Virus record (IMG/VR): IMGVR_UViG_3300032722_000043
Location: 1 to 44,599 of that record
From: a virus
Reading direction: 5' to 3' (one strand)
Length of the DNA stretch: 44,599 nt
Shown: in pieces, positions 23,976 to 32,343 of the stretch
Position numbering within the stretch: the stretch's first letter is position 1
How the letters are laid out: each line of letters begins with the position of its first letter
Notes under the pieces: generated by a model
Seen by the model: the letters and a program-made list of their open reading frames with translations, nothing else
Databases searched by the model: none
What the model was told of the DNA's origin: nothing
Position numbers and translations under genes: made by a program

Positions 23976-24806
23976 TTCATCTATAATAATACCATGAGTA
24001 TCATACCACCATTCTTTAGGCATATCTTTATGCTTATCTTTTAAGCGATTATATCTTTCTACTATTTTAGTTTGTCTTTTAATTTCAGCATCATAAAACT
24101 CATGGTCTATATGAATGTTTAATTTGAAAGCTTCCCTAAGAAGCTTTCGTAATACATATCCACCTTTTGTATTTGATGGAATAAATCCACTATCAATAAT
24201 TTTTAATATAGATTCTCTTAAAGTAGTTTCTTTATCAATTATTTTATTATTTACGAATATCTCAATCCTCTCTAAACCGAAACCTGCGTCTATTGATGTT
24301 CCTAAAGGATTAACTATATTCCCTATTTCTACATCATTAATAAAAAACTCAGTACAATAACCGCCTATTTCACCATCTGACCAAATACAATCTTCACTAA
24401 TTCTAGTTTGTAGATTCCATTTAGAATAAAAATTTTTCCATTCATCATATTTATCTTCATGAATTGTGATATAATCAATTTTTAAGTTTAAATGATTTAT
24501 CAAAAAATCACACCAAAAATCAATAGCTTCTTGAATAGACATTTGACGAAAACTAAATAACCCAATCATATTAAAATATAATAAATGGGAACTATCTCCA
24601 ATTTCTTCAAAATCATTCATTCTAATACAACTTTGTATATTAGATTCGGTTCCTGTATAATCTAAATCTTTAAATTTATCTTTAAATTTTTGCATTCCAG
24701 CAGGACAAAAAATAGTGGTATCATCATATGAATTAACTTTATCAATCAATTCAAAATTAATTCCTTTTGATAGGCAATATTCTTTATATTTTTCTTTTAC
24801 ATTCAT
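23970..24806 (-). CDS. Alanyl-tRNA synthetase-like catalytic domain protein
   Basis: A 278-aa protein that aligns along its length with the class II catalytic core of AlaRS (about 860 aa when complete): FCPAGMQKFKDKF (33-45; AlaRS FANAGM..F), SCIRMNDFEEIG (59-70), YFNMIGLFSFRQ (77-88; AlaRS FFEMLGNFSFG), IDAGFGLERIE (172-182, motif 3), GYVLRKLLREA (216-226; AlaRS GYVLRRIIRRA) and WYDTHGIIIDEL at the end (AlaRS LYDTYGFPxDL). The editing and C-Ala domains are absent, and the tRNA-recognition domain is very short. By eye the motif 2 Arg (AlaRS ARHHTFF) is Ser here (SSHLLYF). It may charge something other than tRNA-Ala, or only adenylate alanine. A host-type promoter lies upstream. Confidence 0.75.
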   Translation of the reverse strand: MNVKEKYKEYCLSKGINFELIDKVNSYDDTTIFCPAGMQKFKDKFKDLDYTGTESNIQSCIRMNDFEEIGDSSHLLYFNMIGLFSFRQMSIQEAIDFWCDFLINHLNLKIDYITIHEDKYDEWKNFYSKWNLQTRISEDCIWSDGEIGGYCTEFFINDVEIGNIVNPLGTSIDAGFGLERIEIFVNNKIIDKETTLRESILKIIDSGFIPSNTKGGYVLRKLLREAFKLNIHIDHEFYDAEIKRQTKIVERYNRLKDKHKDMPKEWWYDTHGIIIDEL

Positions 24807-24821
24807 ATTTTTATATTTTTA

Positions 24822-24852
24822 CAAATATAAATAAAAAAATTGTAATAACAAA
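24822..24852 (-). promoter_or_regulatory. Bacteroidetes-type promoter for the AlaRS-like gene
   Basis: TTTG (24852-24849), a 19-nt spacer and TATATTTG (24829-24822) on the - strand, 16 nt from the ATG. Same layout and spacing as the promoter at 6726-6756. Confidence 0.65.
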
Positions 24853-24876
24853 ATTTAAATATAAATATATAATGTT

Positions 24877-25362
24877 ATGAATTTATATACTCAAGAAGAA
24901 TTAGATAGAATTAAAAAATGCTCTGAGAAGAACCAAGCAATGGAAGACTTCTTTCAAACAAGAATGAATGAATGGAACGGAAAAATTAATCCTTTATTTG
25001 ACGTTCTTAAAGAAAAATTAACAAGTCCTGATTGCATTATGGAAAATCAAGCACTAGCTCTTTCATATAAACAAATAATTATGGAACAAATATCTCTTTT
25101 CTTATCTAAGAGGTCAAAAGAAGATACTCACCTTAAAAGATTAAAACAAGATAAGTTTGTATTATATGCTGTTGCTTCTCCATTAAAGACTAATACAGGT
25201 GAAAAAATAATGTTAATTGAAGGTCATATAGCAGAAAATCAAAGAACATTAGAACTAATTGAGAATCATATAGAGTTTCTTAGGTCTTGTTCAAAGAATT
25301 TAGATTCTTTTAGTTATGCAATCAAAAATATTATTGATTTAATGAATTATTTAGGTCGTTAA
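24877..25362 (+). CDS. UvsY-like recombination mediator (probable)
   Basis: A 161-aa, largely helical protein. T4 UvsY is 137 aa and loads UvsX on SSB-coated DNA. The C-terminal helix IEFLRSCSKNLDSFSYAIKN followed by IIDLMNYLGR parallels the UvsY C-terminus (...LDFCSGALDAIKSRGFAIKH IQDM). The middle KQIIMEQISLFLSKRSKEDT HLKRLK has the right charge and helix length. The context near uvsW and the sliding clamp supports the call, but similarity is low and I rate it only probable. Its 3' end overlaps the convergent glycosyltransferase gene by 4 nt. Confidence 0.5.
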   Translation: MNLYTQEELDRIKKCSEKNQAMEDFFQTRMNEWNGKINPLFDVLKEKLTSPDCIMENQALALSYKQIIMEQISLFLSKRSKEDTHLKRLKQDKFVLYAVASPLKTNTGEKIMLIEGHIAENQRTLELIENHIEFLRSCSKNLDSFSYAIKNIIDLMNYLGR

Positions 25363-26315
25363 TTCGTAATCTTTTTTAGTATTTTTTCCATAGGATCTTC
25401 CCATTCAAACTTATACTTAGGTTTATTATGAATAAAACTATCTAATTCTGATAAATCATATTTAACCATAACTCCTAACTCTTTCAGAGATTCTGCATTA
25501 CATAATTGTTCATATTGTCCTAATATAGGAATACACATTAATTTCTTTTTCATAAACATTGCTTCTGAAGGAGTTTCAAATCCCGCAGAAGTTATGATTC
25601 CTCTACAATTTATAAAAGATTTTGTAAAATCTTTTATTGAATTTGGTTTGATAATACAATTTTTGTATATCTTAGTTGTATTAATTTCTTTTGAAAAAAT
25701 CTCAAAAACTGCATTATGTTTAGATAAAATAGGCAATAACATATTTAATGAATAAGATGGTAAATAAACTGTATATACACCACCTTTTACTGGTTTAGAA
25801 TACATAATCTCATCCCTTATGATAGGATATAAGATATTATTATCATATTTTTTAAAATGAAGTCCTATTTCATTACTTACTGGAGCCATATTTTTAAGAA
25901 TAAACTCACCAAAATAACTTTTATTTTTTGGACGTGGAGATTTATCAGATGTAAATGAATATTGATGAGATATTCCTAAACAATCTATATTTTGTTTTTT
26001 ACAAGCCCATGCTGTAATTGGTTCAAAATCAGTAATAATTTTATCATATTTAGATATGTCTAATTTTATATCTTTTAAGAATTGAAAAGGTTTTAAATCT
26101 TTAAATGTTTTTATATAATCAATAGAGCCATATTGATTATATTTAAGTGAAAATCCATGAAATTTATATTTGAAAGGTATGTTTAATGAGTGATTATTAC
26201 CTGAGATAAGAATATCTATATCTTTATAACCTAATTTGTTTAGGTTTGAGATAATATTTAATGATTTAGTGATGTGTCCATTTCCTGTTCCATTTATACC
26301 ATATAGAATTTTCAT
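25359..26315 (-). CDS. GT-B glycosyltransferase (MJ1255/MurG-like)
   Basis: A 318-aa protein. It opens MKILYGINGTGNGHITKSLN, the glycine-rich N-terminal loop of MurG-like and MJ1255-like GT-B enzymes, and has a donor-site region ITSAGFETPSEAMFMKKKLM then CIPILGQYEQLCNAESL near 245-280 (usual form: SxGG..T..EA...G.P....P...EQ..NA). It would transfer a sugar from a nucleotide donor. In Bacteroidetes a gene of this family often sits next to an LpxH-like hydrolase, and here such a gene follows at 27576-28322, separated by an endonuclease. A role in modifying host envelope lipids, or glycosylating phage DNA, is inference. Confidence 0.65.
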   Translation of the reverse strand: MKILYGINGTGNGHITKSLNIISNLNKLGYKDIDILISGNNHSLNIPFKYKFHGFSLKYNQYGSIDYIKTFKDLKPFQFLKDIKLDISKYDKIITDFEPITAWACKKQNIDCLGISHQYSFTSDKSPRPKNKSYFGEFILKNMAPVSNEIGLHFKKYDNNILYPIIRDEIMYSKPVKGGVYTVYLPSYSLNMLLPILSKHNAVFEIFSKEINTTKIYKNCIIKPNSIKDFTKSFINCRGIITSAGFETPSEAMFMKKKLMCIPILGQYEQLCNAESLKELGVMVKYDLSELDSFIHNKPKYKFEWEDPMEKILKKITN

Positions 26316-26329
26316 GATGTTTATTATTT

Positions 26330-26569
26330 TTAAGTATTTAAAATATTATCTAATAAATTGTTTCTAAGTTCTGAAAGTCTAATAAAATGATTAAATAATA
26401 CATTTGATGAAATCATCATAGAGTTTAAATAATTTTTTTTATTAGAGTAAATATAAAATAATTCTGTATATAATGGATGTTGTATAACTTCAATAATATC
26501 ATTTACTTCTAAAAGTTTAGAAATTATACTTGAATAAGGAGTATTTTTGTAGTAAACCCATTTCTCCAT
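26330..26569 (-). CDS. Small hypothetical protein
   Basis: A 79-aa protein, mostly helical (YSSIISKLLEVNDIIEVIQH, FNHFIRLSELRNNLLDN). No family recognised. It is 14 nt upstream of the glycosyltransferase gene and probably in one operon with it, from a TTTAATATATA element at 26590-26601. Confidence 0.45.
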   Translation of the reverse strand: MEKWVYYKNTPYSSIISKLLEVNDIIEVIQHPLYTELFYIYSNKKNYLNSMMISSNVLFNHFIRLSELRNNLLDNILNT

Positions 26570-26589
26570 AAATTATTTACTATTTTATT

Positions 26590-26601
26590 TATATATTAAA
26601 T
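26590..26601 (-). promoter_or_regulatory. Late-promoter-like ATTTAATATATA
   Basis: On the - strand, ATTTAATATATA about 20 nt upstream of the ATG at 26569. It could drive the small ORF and the glycosyltransferase. Confidence 0.4.
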
Positions 26602-26683
26602 AAAATAAATTATTAAAATGTTAAATATTATTATAATACAGGAGATAGATATATTTTATATATAATAAAAAGTATTATAAGTT

Positions 26684-27571
26684 ATGAGTTTAAAAGAAAA
26701 AGTAGAGTTTTATTTAAAAAATAGTAAAAATAAAAAATTATATGCATCAATTACAAAAGAACCATTTTGGATAGAATTAAAAAATGAAATTAATAAATTA
26801 AAACTCAATGAAGAATGGAGTAAAAATAGAAAAATATGGCATTTTTTAAATGAAACTACAGAAATACCAAAATGTAGTATTTGTAATAGTAATGAAGGTA
26901 AATGGCAATATTATAAAAATAATTACGGATGTTGTTCTTTATCTTGTGCCGGAAAACAAAGTATGAAAACAATTTCAAAATCAATAGGAGTTGAAAATCA
27001 ATTTCAATTAGAATCTGTAAAAAATAAAAGTAAAAAAACACTAATAGAAAAATATGGAGTTGATAATATCAGTAAGTTAGAAACTATCAAAGAACAAAAA
27101 AGAAATACTATGTTAAAAAATTATGGAAGAACTAATAATTTTGGTAATAATTACGAAGTAATGTCTAGTAATTTAATGAGAATATATGGTGTAGAGTACT
27201 CAGCCCATATTCCAAATGTTGCTGAAAAAACACAAAGTAATAGATATAAGAAAAAACATTTATTAATAACCCCAAGTGGAAAAGAAATATATTTACAAGG
27301 TTTTGAAGTTAAAGGATTTAATTTATTAATAAACGAAGGGTTTGATGAAAATGAAATTTTATATAAAAAATCCGATATGCCTAAAATAATGTATTATTTT
27401 GATGGTATCTTACGAAGATACTATCCTGATTTTTTTATTAAAAATAAAAAAATCATAATTGAAATAAAAAGTAAATATACTTATGAAGTAGAAAAAGATA
27501 AAAATGACGCAAAATTTCTAGCAACAAAAGTACTTGGTTATGAACATCGTTTATTAATTTTAAGTAAATAA
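26684..27571 (+). CDS. Homing endonuclease: KYG repeats plus PD-(D/E)XK nuclease
   Basis: A 295-aa protein. CSICNSNEGKWQ and CCSLSC at about 65-90 form a zinc-finger-like element; then repeats IGVENQFQLESVKNKSKKTL, KYGVDNISKLETIKEQKRNT and YGRTNNFG follow. The C-terminal YYPDFFIKNKKIIIEIKSKY is a classical D...ExK nuclease core. It interrupts what would otherwise be a glycosyltransferase/LpxH-like pair, on the opposite strand to both, so it looks like a recent insertion. It has an AAAAAGTATTATAAGTT leader before ATG. Confidence 0.65.
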   Translation: MSLKEKVEFYLKNSKNKKLYASITKEPFWIELKNEINKLKLNEEWSKNRKIWHFLNETTEIPKCSICNSNEGKWQYYKNNYGCCSLSCAGKQSMKTISKSIGVENQFQLESVKNKSKKTLIEKYGVDNISKLETIKEQKRNTMLKNYGRTNNFGNNYEVMSSNLMRIYGVEYSAHIPNVAEKTQSNRYKKKHLLITPSGKEIYLQGFEVKGFNLLINEGFDENEILYKKSDMPKIMYYFDGILRRYYPDFFIKNKKIIIEIKSKYTYEVEKDKNDAKFLATKVLGYEHRLLILSK

Positions 27572-27575
27572 TAAT

Positions 27576-28322
27576 TTATTTACAATAAATTAATTCTAAA
27601 TTTCCTTCCAAATCTTCTATAATATAAGAACACGTCTCTACCCAGTCACCGCAGTTATAATATTTTCCTTTATCTAAAGAAGGACTATGTATATGTCCCA
27701 TCATTAATGAATCACATTTTTCATTTTTAAGCTTTTCCTGAGAAATTTTTTTGTACTCGGATAAGAAGCTTAAAATACTTTTTACATGAATTTTTAAGTA
27801 TGCTGATAAACTCCAATACTCTAATCCAAAAATTTTTCGGAGAAAATTATAAATTTTATTTATTTTTATAGAAAACTCATAAGCAGTATCACCCAACCAA
27901 TATAAAAAAGGATGAACCCTTATGAACCCATCAAAACAATCACCATGTGTAATGTATATTTTTTCATTACTAATTGTTTTATAAATATAATCATCACATA
28001 TAATTATATTTCCTAGTTTAATTGATTTAACTTCTTCTAATGTTGAATTTTCAATCAAAGTTCTTAAATAATGATCATGATTTCCTAATATATAAACAAC
28101 ATTAATACCTTTTCTATCATAACGAAGAACTTTTTGTATTACAGTTGAATGATGTTGATTCCAATAATACTTTCTTTTTAAGAAAGTTAAATCTATAAAA
28201 TCACCTATTATAAATAAATTTTCAAATTCATATTTTTTAAATACTTCTAATAATTTCTCAGGCTGAGAATTAGGATTTCCTAAATGTATATCACTAATAA
28301 AAAGAGATTTAATCTTTATCAT
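27576..28322 (-). CDS. LpxH-like metallophosphoesterase
   Basis: I set the start at 28322 (MIKIKSLFISDIHLG); the longer frame adds a hydrophobic stretch that only reads through the AT-rich intergenic region. The 248-aa product has all calcineurin-type metal motifs: SDIHLG (8-13), IGDFID (about 36-41), GNHDH (about 75-79), THGD and a final GHIHSP. This is the signature of UDP-2,3-diacylglucosamine diphosphatase (LpxH/LpxH2), which makes a lipid A precursor. Together with the neighbouring glycosyltransferase it suggests that the phage changes host envelope lipids. A broader phosphoesterase role cannot be excluded. Confidence 0.7.
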   Translation of the reverse strand: MIKIKSLFISDIHLGNPNSQPEKLLEVFKKYEFENLFIIGDFIDLTFLKRKYYWNQHHSTVIQKVLRYDRKGINVVYILGNHDHYLRTLIENSTLEEVKSIKLGNIIICDDYIYKTISNEKIYITHGDCFDGFIRVHPFLYWLGDTAYEFSIKINKIYNFLRKIFGLEYWSLSAYLKIHVKSILSFLSEYKKISQEKLKNEKCDSLMMGHIHSPSLDKGKYYNCGDWVETCSYIIEDLEGNLELIYCK

Positions 28323-28383
28323 GACATTATATATTAATTTATAAAACAAATATAATATTTTTTTATATAATAAAAAAATAAAA

Positions 28384-28677
28384 ATGAAGTTTGAAATAAT
28401 AGGAAACCTTTCTAAATTAGAAATATTAATGGGGTTAAAATATTCTTTAATTAATCCAAAAATTAATACAGAAATAGTTAGCATGTCAAAACTATTAAAT
28501 AGTGAAACTATTTATATAGAGTATAAAGCACCTAAAACTAGAAGAATAGGCAAACTAATCCCCCAATCATTTATTAGAGAATTTAAAATACAGGTTATAT
28601 TAGATAATATAACTGATATAGACAACGAAATTAAAATAACAACCGAATTACTAAAGAAAAAACTTAATAATTATTAA
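28384..28677 (+). CDS. Hypothetical protein upstream of the sliding clamp
   Basis: A 97-aa basic protein (many Lys/Ile). Segments KFEIIGNLSKLEILMGLKYS and IPQSFIREFKIQVILDNITD suggest an alpha/beta fold. No motif recognised. It lies 12 nt upstream of the clamp gene in one operon, divergent from the LpxH-like gene, and may therefore act with the replisome; this is inference from position. Confidence 0.5.
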   Translation: MKFEIIGNLSKLEILMGLKYSLINPKINTEIVSMSKLLNSETIYIEYKAPKTRRIGKLIPQSFIREFKIQVILDNITDIDNEIKITTELLKKKLNNY

Positions 28678-28689
28678 AATTATAATAAT

Positions 28690-29475
28690 ATGGCTAAAAT
28701 ATCACTAAAAATAAAAAAAGACAATTTTACAGATTTTATACAAAAACTTAACGAACTATCAAATATTGATGATGTTCTAAAATTAAAAATAACATCAGAA
28801 AAAATATTTATGTATTCTGTAGTATCAACTACGAATGATAATACAGGCTCAATTTTAGCTATGAAGTATTTTAACTTAGATACATCAGAATATATTGATG
28901 GAGTTGATGATAAAGAATATCATTTCATTTTAGTATCTACTAATAAATTTATTAAGAACTTAAAAATAATGAATTTAGAATATGATGTTAAAATGGATTT
29001 AAATTTTAGAGAAATTGAAAATGAAGTTTGTCAAGTCAGATCTTGTCAATTTATAAATAATAAGTTGAAATTATCATATGTAGGTGGAGAAGATTCTAAA
29101 ATTAAAGATATTTCTTATGAAGCTATTGAAAGTAGATTTAATCCAACTAAAGCAAAATCTAGATTTAATGTATCTATAGAAGATTTGATTTCAATTAAGA
29201 AATTAAGTTCTATAAATTCGGAAGAAAAAATATTTAATATTAATATTAAAGATGGAATTGTTACTTTATATGAAACAGGTAAATGGGAAATTGAAGTAGA
29301 TAATGTTAATTCTAAAAATAGTCAGTTATTCTTTACTAAGAAATACCTAAGTAATATAAATATGGAAACTGATGGAGTAGAATTTTTATTATTTGAAACT
29401 TTTATTGTAATAAAAGATGATATATCTTCTTTATTATGTGCGTTTGAACAAACTTTCGATGACGATGATGAATAA
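28690..29475 (+). CDS. DNA polymerase sliding clamp (gp45-like)
   Basis: A 261-aa protein (T4 gp45 is 228 aa). The pattern of long beta strands (SEKIFMYSVVSTTNDNTGSI, EYHFILVSTNKFIKNLKIMN, WEIEVDNVN, NINMETDGVEFLLFETFIVI) and the acidic C-terminus EQTFDDDDE fit a trimeric ring clamp. It tethers the polymerase at 6764-9631. In T4 the clamp also activates late promoters through gp33/gp55, which fits the late-type promoters seen here. Strong terminator directly downstream. Confidence 0.7.
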   Translation: MAKISLKIKKDNFTDFIQKLNELSNIDDVLKLKITSEKIFMYSVVSTTNDNTGSILAMKYFNLDTSEYIDGVDDKEYHFILVSTNKFIKNLKIMNLEYDVKMDLNFREIENEVCQVRSCQFINNKLKLSYVGGEDSKIKDISYEAIESRFNPTKAKSRFNVSIEDLISIKKLSSINSEEKIFNINIKDGIVTLYETGKWEIEVDNVNSKNSQLFFTKKYLSNINMETDGVEFLLFETFIVIKDDISSLLCAFEQTFDDDDE

Positions 29476-29507
29476 AAAAAACCCGAACTTAGTTCGGGTT
29501 TTTTTTA
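29474..29507. terminator. Strong bidirectional terminator after the sliding clamp
   Basis: AAAAAAACCCGAA / TTCGGGTTTTTTT with a 5-nt loop CTTAG: GC core with A run on one side and T run on the other. It separates the clamp gene from the convergent gene at 29505. Confidence 0.85.
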
Positions 29508-30200
29508 TTTACTTAATAATTTAATTAAATCTTCTGTTATTCTTGATATCATTTTTTTACCTTCCAATTCTATTGTAGGGATATTTTTTACCATTGAAAA
29601 CTTATCATTTCCATCAACTACTATATTTTTAATCTTTTCTAATACTTGAGGATTACTAGAATACTTTTCAGAATAATACTTCTTTAAACCAGTAATAAAC
29701 TTATTAAGATCTACACCTTGTTTATGATTATATTTAACCATTTGTAGTTCGTTATCTTGACGTTCTACCATTAGATACCAAATAGAACTTTTTGATATTT
29801 TTATAGATTCTAAAAAGTTAAAACCATTAGCTGCTTTTACTCCTTTTGGTAGTTTAGCTACTTTTCCAATAAACTCTACTTTTTTATTTTCTTTTACGTT
29901 TTCTGTATCTGTCTCAATATCCATTTCTTCATCACCTAAAACATCTTCTTCTATATCTAAAGAGCTATCTTCGGGTATAGTTAAATCAACTTCTTCACCA
30001 TGTTTAGGTTTAAGATATTTAGTATTTGCTCTAACTGGTTTTTTTGTACTTTCGATAGGTAAATTAGGGTTCATAGGTAATTTATCTTCACCTAATTGCA
30101 TTTTAGAAACTGAATCTTTCTCTTCAGAAATCTTTCCTGATTTATTAAGTTCCGAGAATTTCTTAAAACTTGCTATTTTACTCTTATTTGGTTTGTCCAT
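29505..30200 (-). CDS. Acidic/basic two-part virion-like protein
   Basis: I choose the start at 30200 (MDKPNKSKIASFKKFSELNK); the upstream in-frame ATG at 30224 adds only eight residues from an AT-rich leader. The 231-aa product has a low-complexity acidic centre (LDIEEDVLGDEEMDIETDTE) and a folded C-terminal half with KAANGFNFLESIKISKSSIW. ASFKKFSELN near the N-terminus resembles the capsid-targeting-like starts seen elsewhere here. It may be a head core or scaffold-associated protein; no direct T4 match is recognised. Confidence 0.5.
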   Translation of the reverse strand: MDKPNKSKIASFKKFSELNKSGKISEEKDSVSKMQLGEDKLPMNPNLPIESTKKPVRANTKYLKPKHGEEVDLTIPEDSSLDIEEDVLGDEEMDIETDTENVKENKKVEFIGKVAKLPKGVKAANGFNFLESIKISKSSIWYLMVERQDNELQMVKYNHKQGVDLNKFITGLKKYYSEKYSSNPQVLEKIKNIVVDGNDKFSMVKNIPTIELEGKKMISRITEDLIKLLSK

Positions 30201-30260
30201 ATTATAATTTATTTTAATATACAATATATATTATTTTTATATATTTAGTTTTTGTTTATT

Positions 30261-30515
30261 TTAATTAGTATGTTTATAATAATATTTATCAACTACAAAA
30301 TGATTCCAATTTTTAATTATATTGTGTTGATCAAATAGTAAACTAACTAATTTATTACAAGCATTTAGAAAATAATTCATTAAATTATTGTTATACAAAT
30401 AAGATGATAATGACTTATTTAATATTTCATTCTCATAATCAACATATCCTACAAAATCATCATTTAGATGCTTCATATTAAACAATTCTGGTATTTCTTT
30501 ATCTTCTAATAACAT
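30261..30515 (-). CDS. Small hypothetical protein
   Basis: An 84-aa protein with helical content (LNKSLSSYLYNNNLMNYFLN, NKLVSLLFDQHN). It is 16 nt downstream of the gp6-like gene on the same strand, so it is probably co-transcribed with it. No function is suggested by the sequence. Confidence 0.45.
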   Translation of the reverse strand: MLLEDKEIPELFNMKHLNDDFVGYVDYENEILNKSLSSYLYNNNLMNYFLNACNKLVSLLFDQHNIIKNWNHFVVDKYYYKHTN

Positions 30516-30531
30516 AATCTATATATTTATT

Positions 30532-32241
30532 TTAATTTCTTTGAACTGTTCCTATATTAACAATATTAACAGTTTTTAACACATTACTATTTATATCATC
30601 TGAATAATAATTATTATTCCTATCGTACCAACCACCTCTTATAACAGGAACTTCATTTGGTTCAAATAATATATCACCTAATGAATTATCTAGACCTAAT
30701 GTTGTGTTAGGATTATATGTTAAAGAAGGTCTACTTATATTTAATAATGTAGGATCAGCATATTGATTTCTTCTATTTTGGTCAGCAGTCATAGCAGCAC
30801 TATGATAGTCTTCATTTTTCTTACTAACAAATGAGATATTAACTGAATTAATATCATTAATAGCAGATAATATAGAAATTATACTACTAACAGGTATTCT
30901 ACCATTAATAGCATCAGTTGAACTTAAACTTAAAAAGTATGTAGATAAAGCATCAATTATTTCAGAATTAACATTATCCATTACTGCATCACTATAAGTA
31001 ATAACAAATACATTAATAACATATAATGATAAAACTGGGGTATCAATAACTAATTTTTGAGATAAAAGAATATTACCGCCTGATTGTAGATATTTTATTA
31101 TTTTACTTTTTTCATAATTATCTAACATAAATGCAGATAAACTTATATTAAAATAACTACTATTAGAATTTTTAAATAAATTAATATTGGGAACAGCAAT
31201 TATATAAACTACACCATTTTTTAGATAAGCATTAACATGAGAAAAAACTCCTAATTTTTTTACTTGATAAGCAAATTGTTGAACTGTCCCAACTACAAAA
31301 TTATTAGAACTAACTGGTACAATACTTTTTGTAAATAATATATCTTCTGCATTTGCACCAAAATTTATATCTGTATAAATATCTACATTAAAATATTGCG
31401 TTAAATCAATACTATTACCTAAACCATCAGTAGCACTATCAACAAAAATCCAATCATTTGGAGTTCTTCTAAATATATTACCATTTTGTCCATCACTTGC
31501 TATATAATACACTTCAATTGTAGATGAAAGAGGAGGAATACCCCCAAAATCACTATTACCAAAAAGAATATCAATCCCACCATCAATCCCTGATCTAAGA
31601 ACACAAGAATTTTCATTAGGTAATAAATCGGTTATTGCAGTTTTAGTTTCCCATATAGTTCCATTAACTAATACTTCATAATTAAAATTCTCTACTTCTT
31701 GATTACCTCTTAATGTTATAGTAAAAGATTGACTAATTGTACCATCTCCAGTAAAAGTTGTTTTAACCCATCTACCTTGAACTAATTGTATATAAATAGT
31801 ACTTGAATTATTTATATTATATAATTGTTTATCTACTCCTAAATTTACTGAGTAATATAAACCATTAGTTTTATTTTTTAAAGTTTGTTTATTGTATAAA
31901 GTTATTTTACCTCCAGATATATCATTTTGAATAACTGTTGTAGAATTTAATGATAATTTTAATGTTCCTGTAGCACTTATAGCTCTTGTTGGTAAATGTC
32001 CAGCTAATATAGCAGAATTTTTTATCATTCTTTCATTTATAGAAGTTTTGTCTAAAAGACTAACATTTTTTATTACATTTTTTAAGTATAAAACAGAAAG
32101 TTGAAATAAATTTTCAATTACTGATAATATTTGTCCATAAGGAGAAGCTGTAGTAAATAAAACACCTGCTTTATTATATGTGCTTTGTAAATATGCTTCA
32201 ATTTCTGCTTTAACTTTACTAAAAGTAATTTCACTAAACAT
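30532..32241 (-). CDS. Baseplate wedge protein (gp6/baseplate J-like)
   Basis: A 569-aa protein (T4 gp6 is 660 aa). The N-terminus TFSKVKAEIEAYLQSTYNKA and SPYGQILSVIENLFQLSVLY then INERMIKNSAILAGHLPTRA is the typical opening of gp6/gpJ wedge proteins. A central beta region includes GIDGGIDILFGNSDFGGIPP, and the C-terminal VSSIISILSAINDINSVNIS matches the baseplate J ending. It forms the inner ring around the hub encoded at 14-20 kb. A late-type element is at about 32250-32275. Confidence 0.72.
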   Translation of the reverse strand: MFSEITFSKVKAEIEAYLQSTYNKAGVLFTTASPYGQILSVIENLFQLSVLYLKNVIKNVSLLDKTSINERMIKNSAILAGHLPTRAISATGTLKLSLNSTTVIQNDISGGKITLYNKQTLKNKTNGLYYSVNLGVDKQLYNINNSSTIYIQLVQGRWVKTTFTGDGTISQSFTITLRGNQEVENFNYEVLVNGTIWETKTAITDLLPNENSCVLRSGIDGGIDILFGNSDFGGIPPLSSTIEVYYIASDGQNGNIFRRTPNDWIFVDSATDGLGNSIDLTQYFNVDIYTDINFGANAEDILFTKSIVPVSSNNFVVGTVQQFAYQVKKLGVFSHVNAYLKNGVVYIIAVPNINLFKNSNSSYFNISLSAFMLDNYEKSKIIKYLQSGGNILLSQKLVIDTPVLSLYVINVFVITYSDAVMDNVNSEIIDALSTYFLSLSSTDAINGRIPVSSIISILSAINDINSVNISFVSKKNEDYHSAAMTADQNRRNQYADPTLLNISRPSLTYNPNTTLGLDNSLGDILFEPNEVPVIRGGWYDRNNNYYSDDINSNVLKTVNIVNIGTVQRN

Positions 32242-32310
32242 TTGATAATTATATATTTTTATTATATATAAAAATAATATATTTACATATATACCATTTT
32301 TAGAATCCTA

Positions 32311-32324
32311 TTTTTAATATATAA
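32311..32324 (+). promoter_or_regulatory. Late-promoter-like TTTTTAATATATAA
   Basis: TTTTTAATATATAA ends 19 nt before the ATG at 32344, on the + strand. Clear example of the recurring element. Confidence 0.45.
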
Positions 32325-32343
32325 ACTAAATTATTATTAAAAA

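Noticed and set aside
24115-24360. + strand ORF antisense to the AlaRS-like gene
   Set aside because: Antisense shadow; the - strand protein has conserved motifs throughout. Similar shadows at 41028 and 41280 inside dnaJ and at 35857 in the neck gene.
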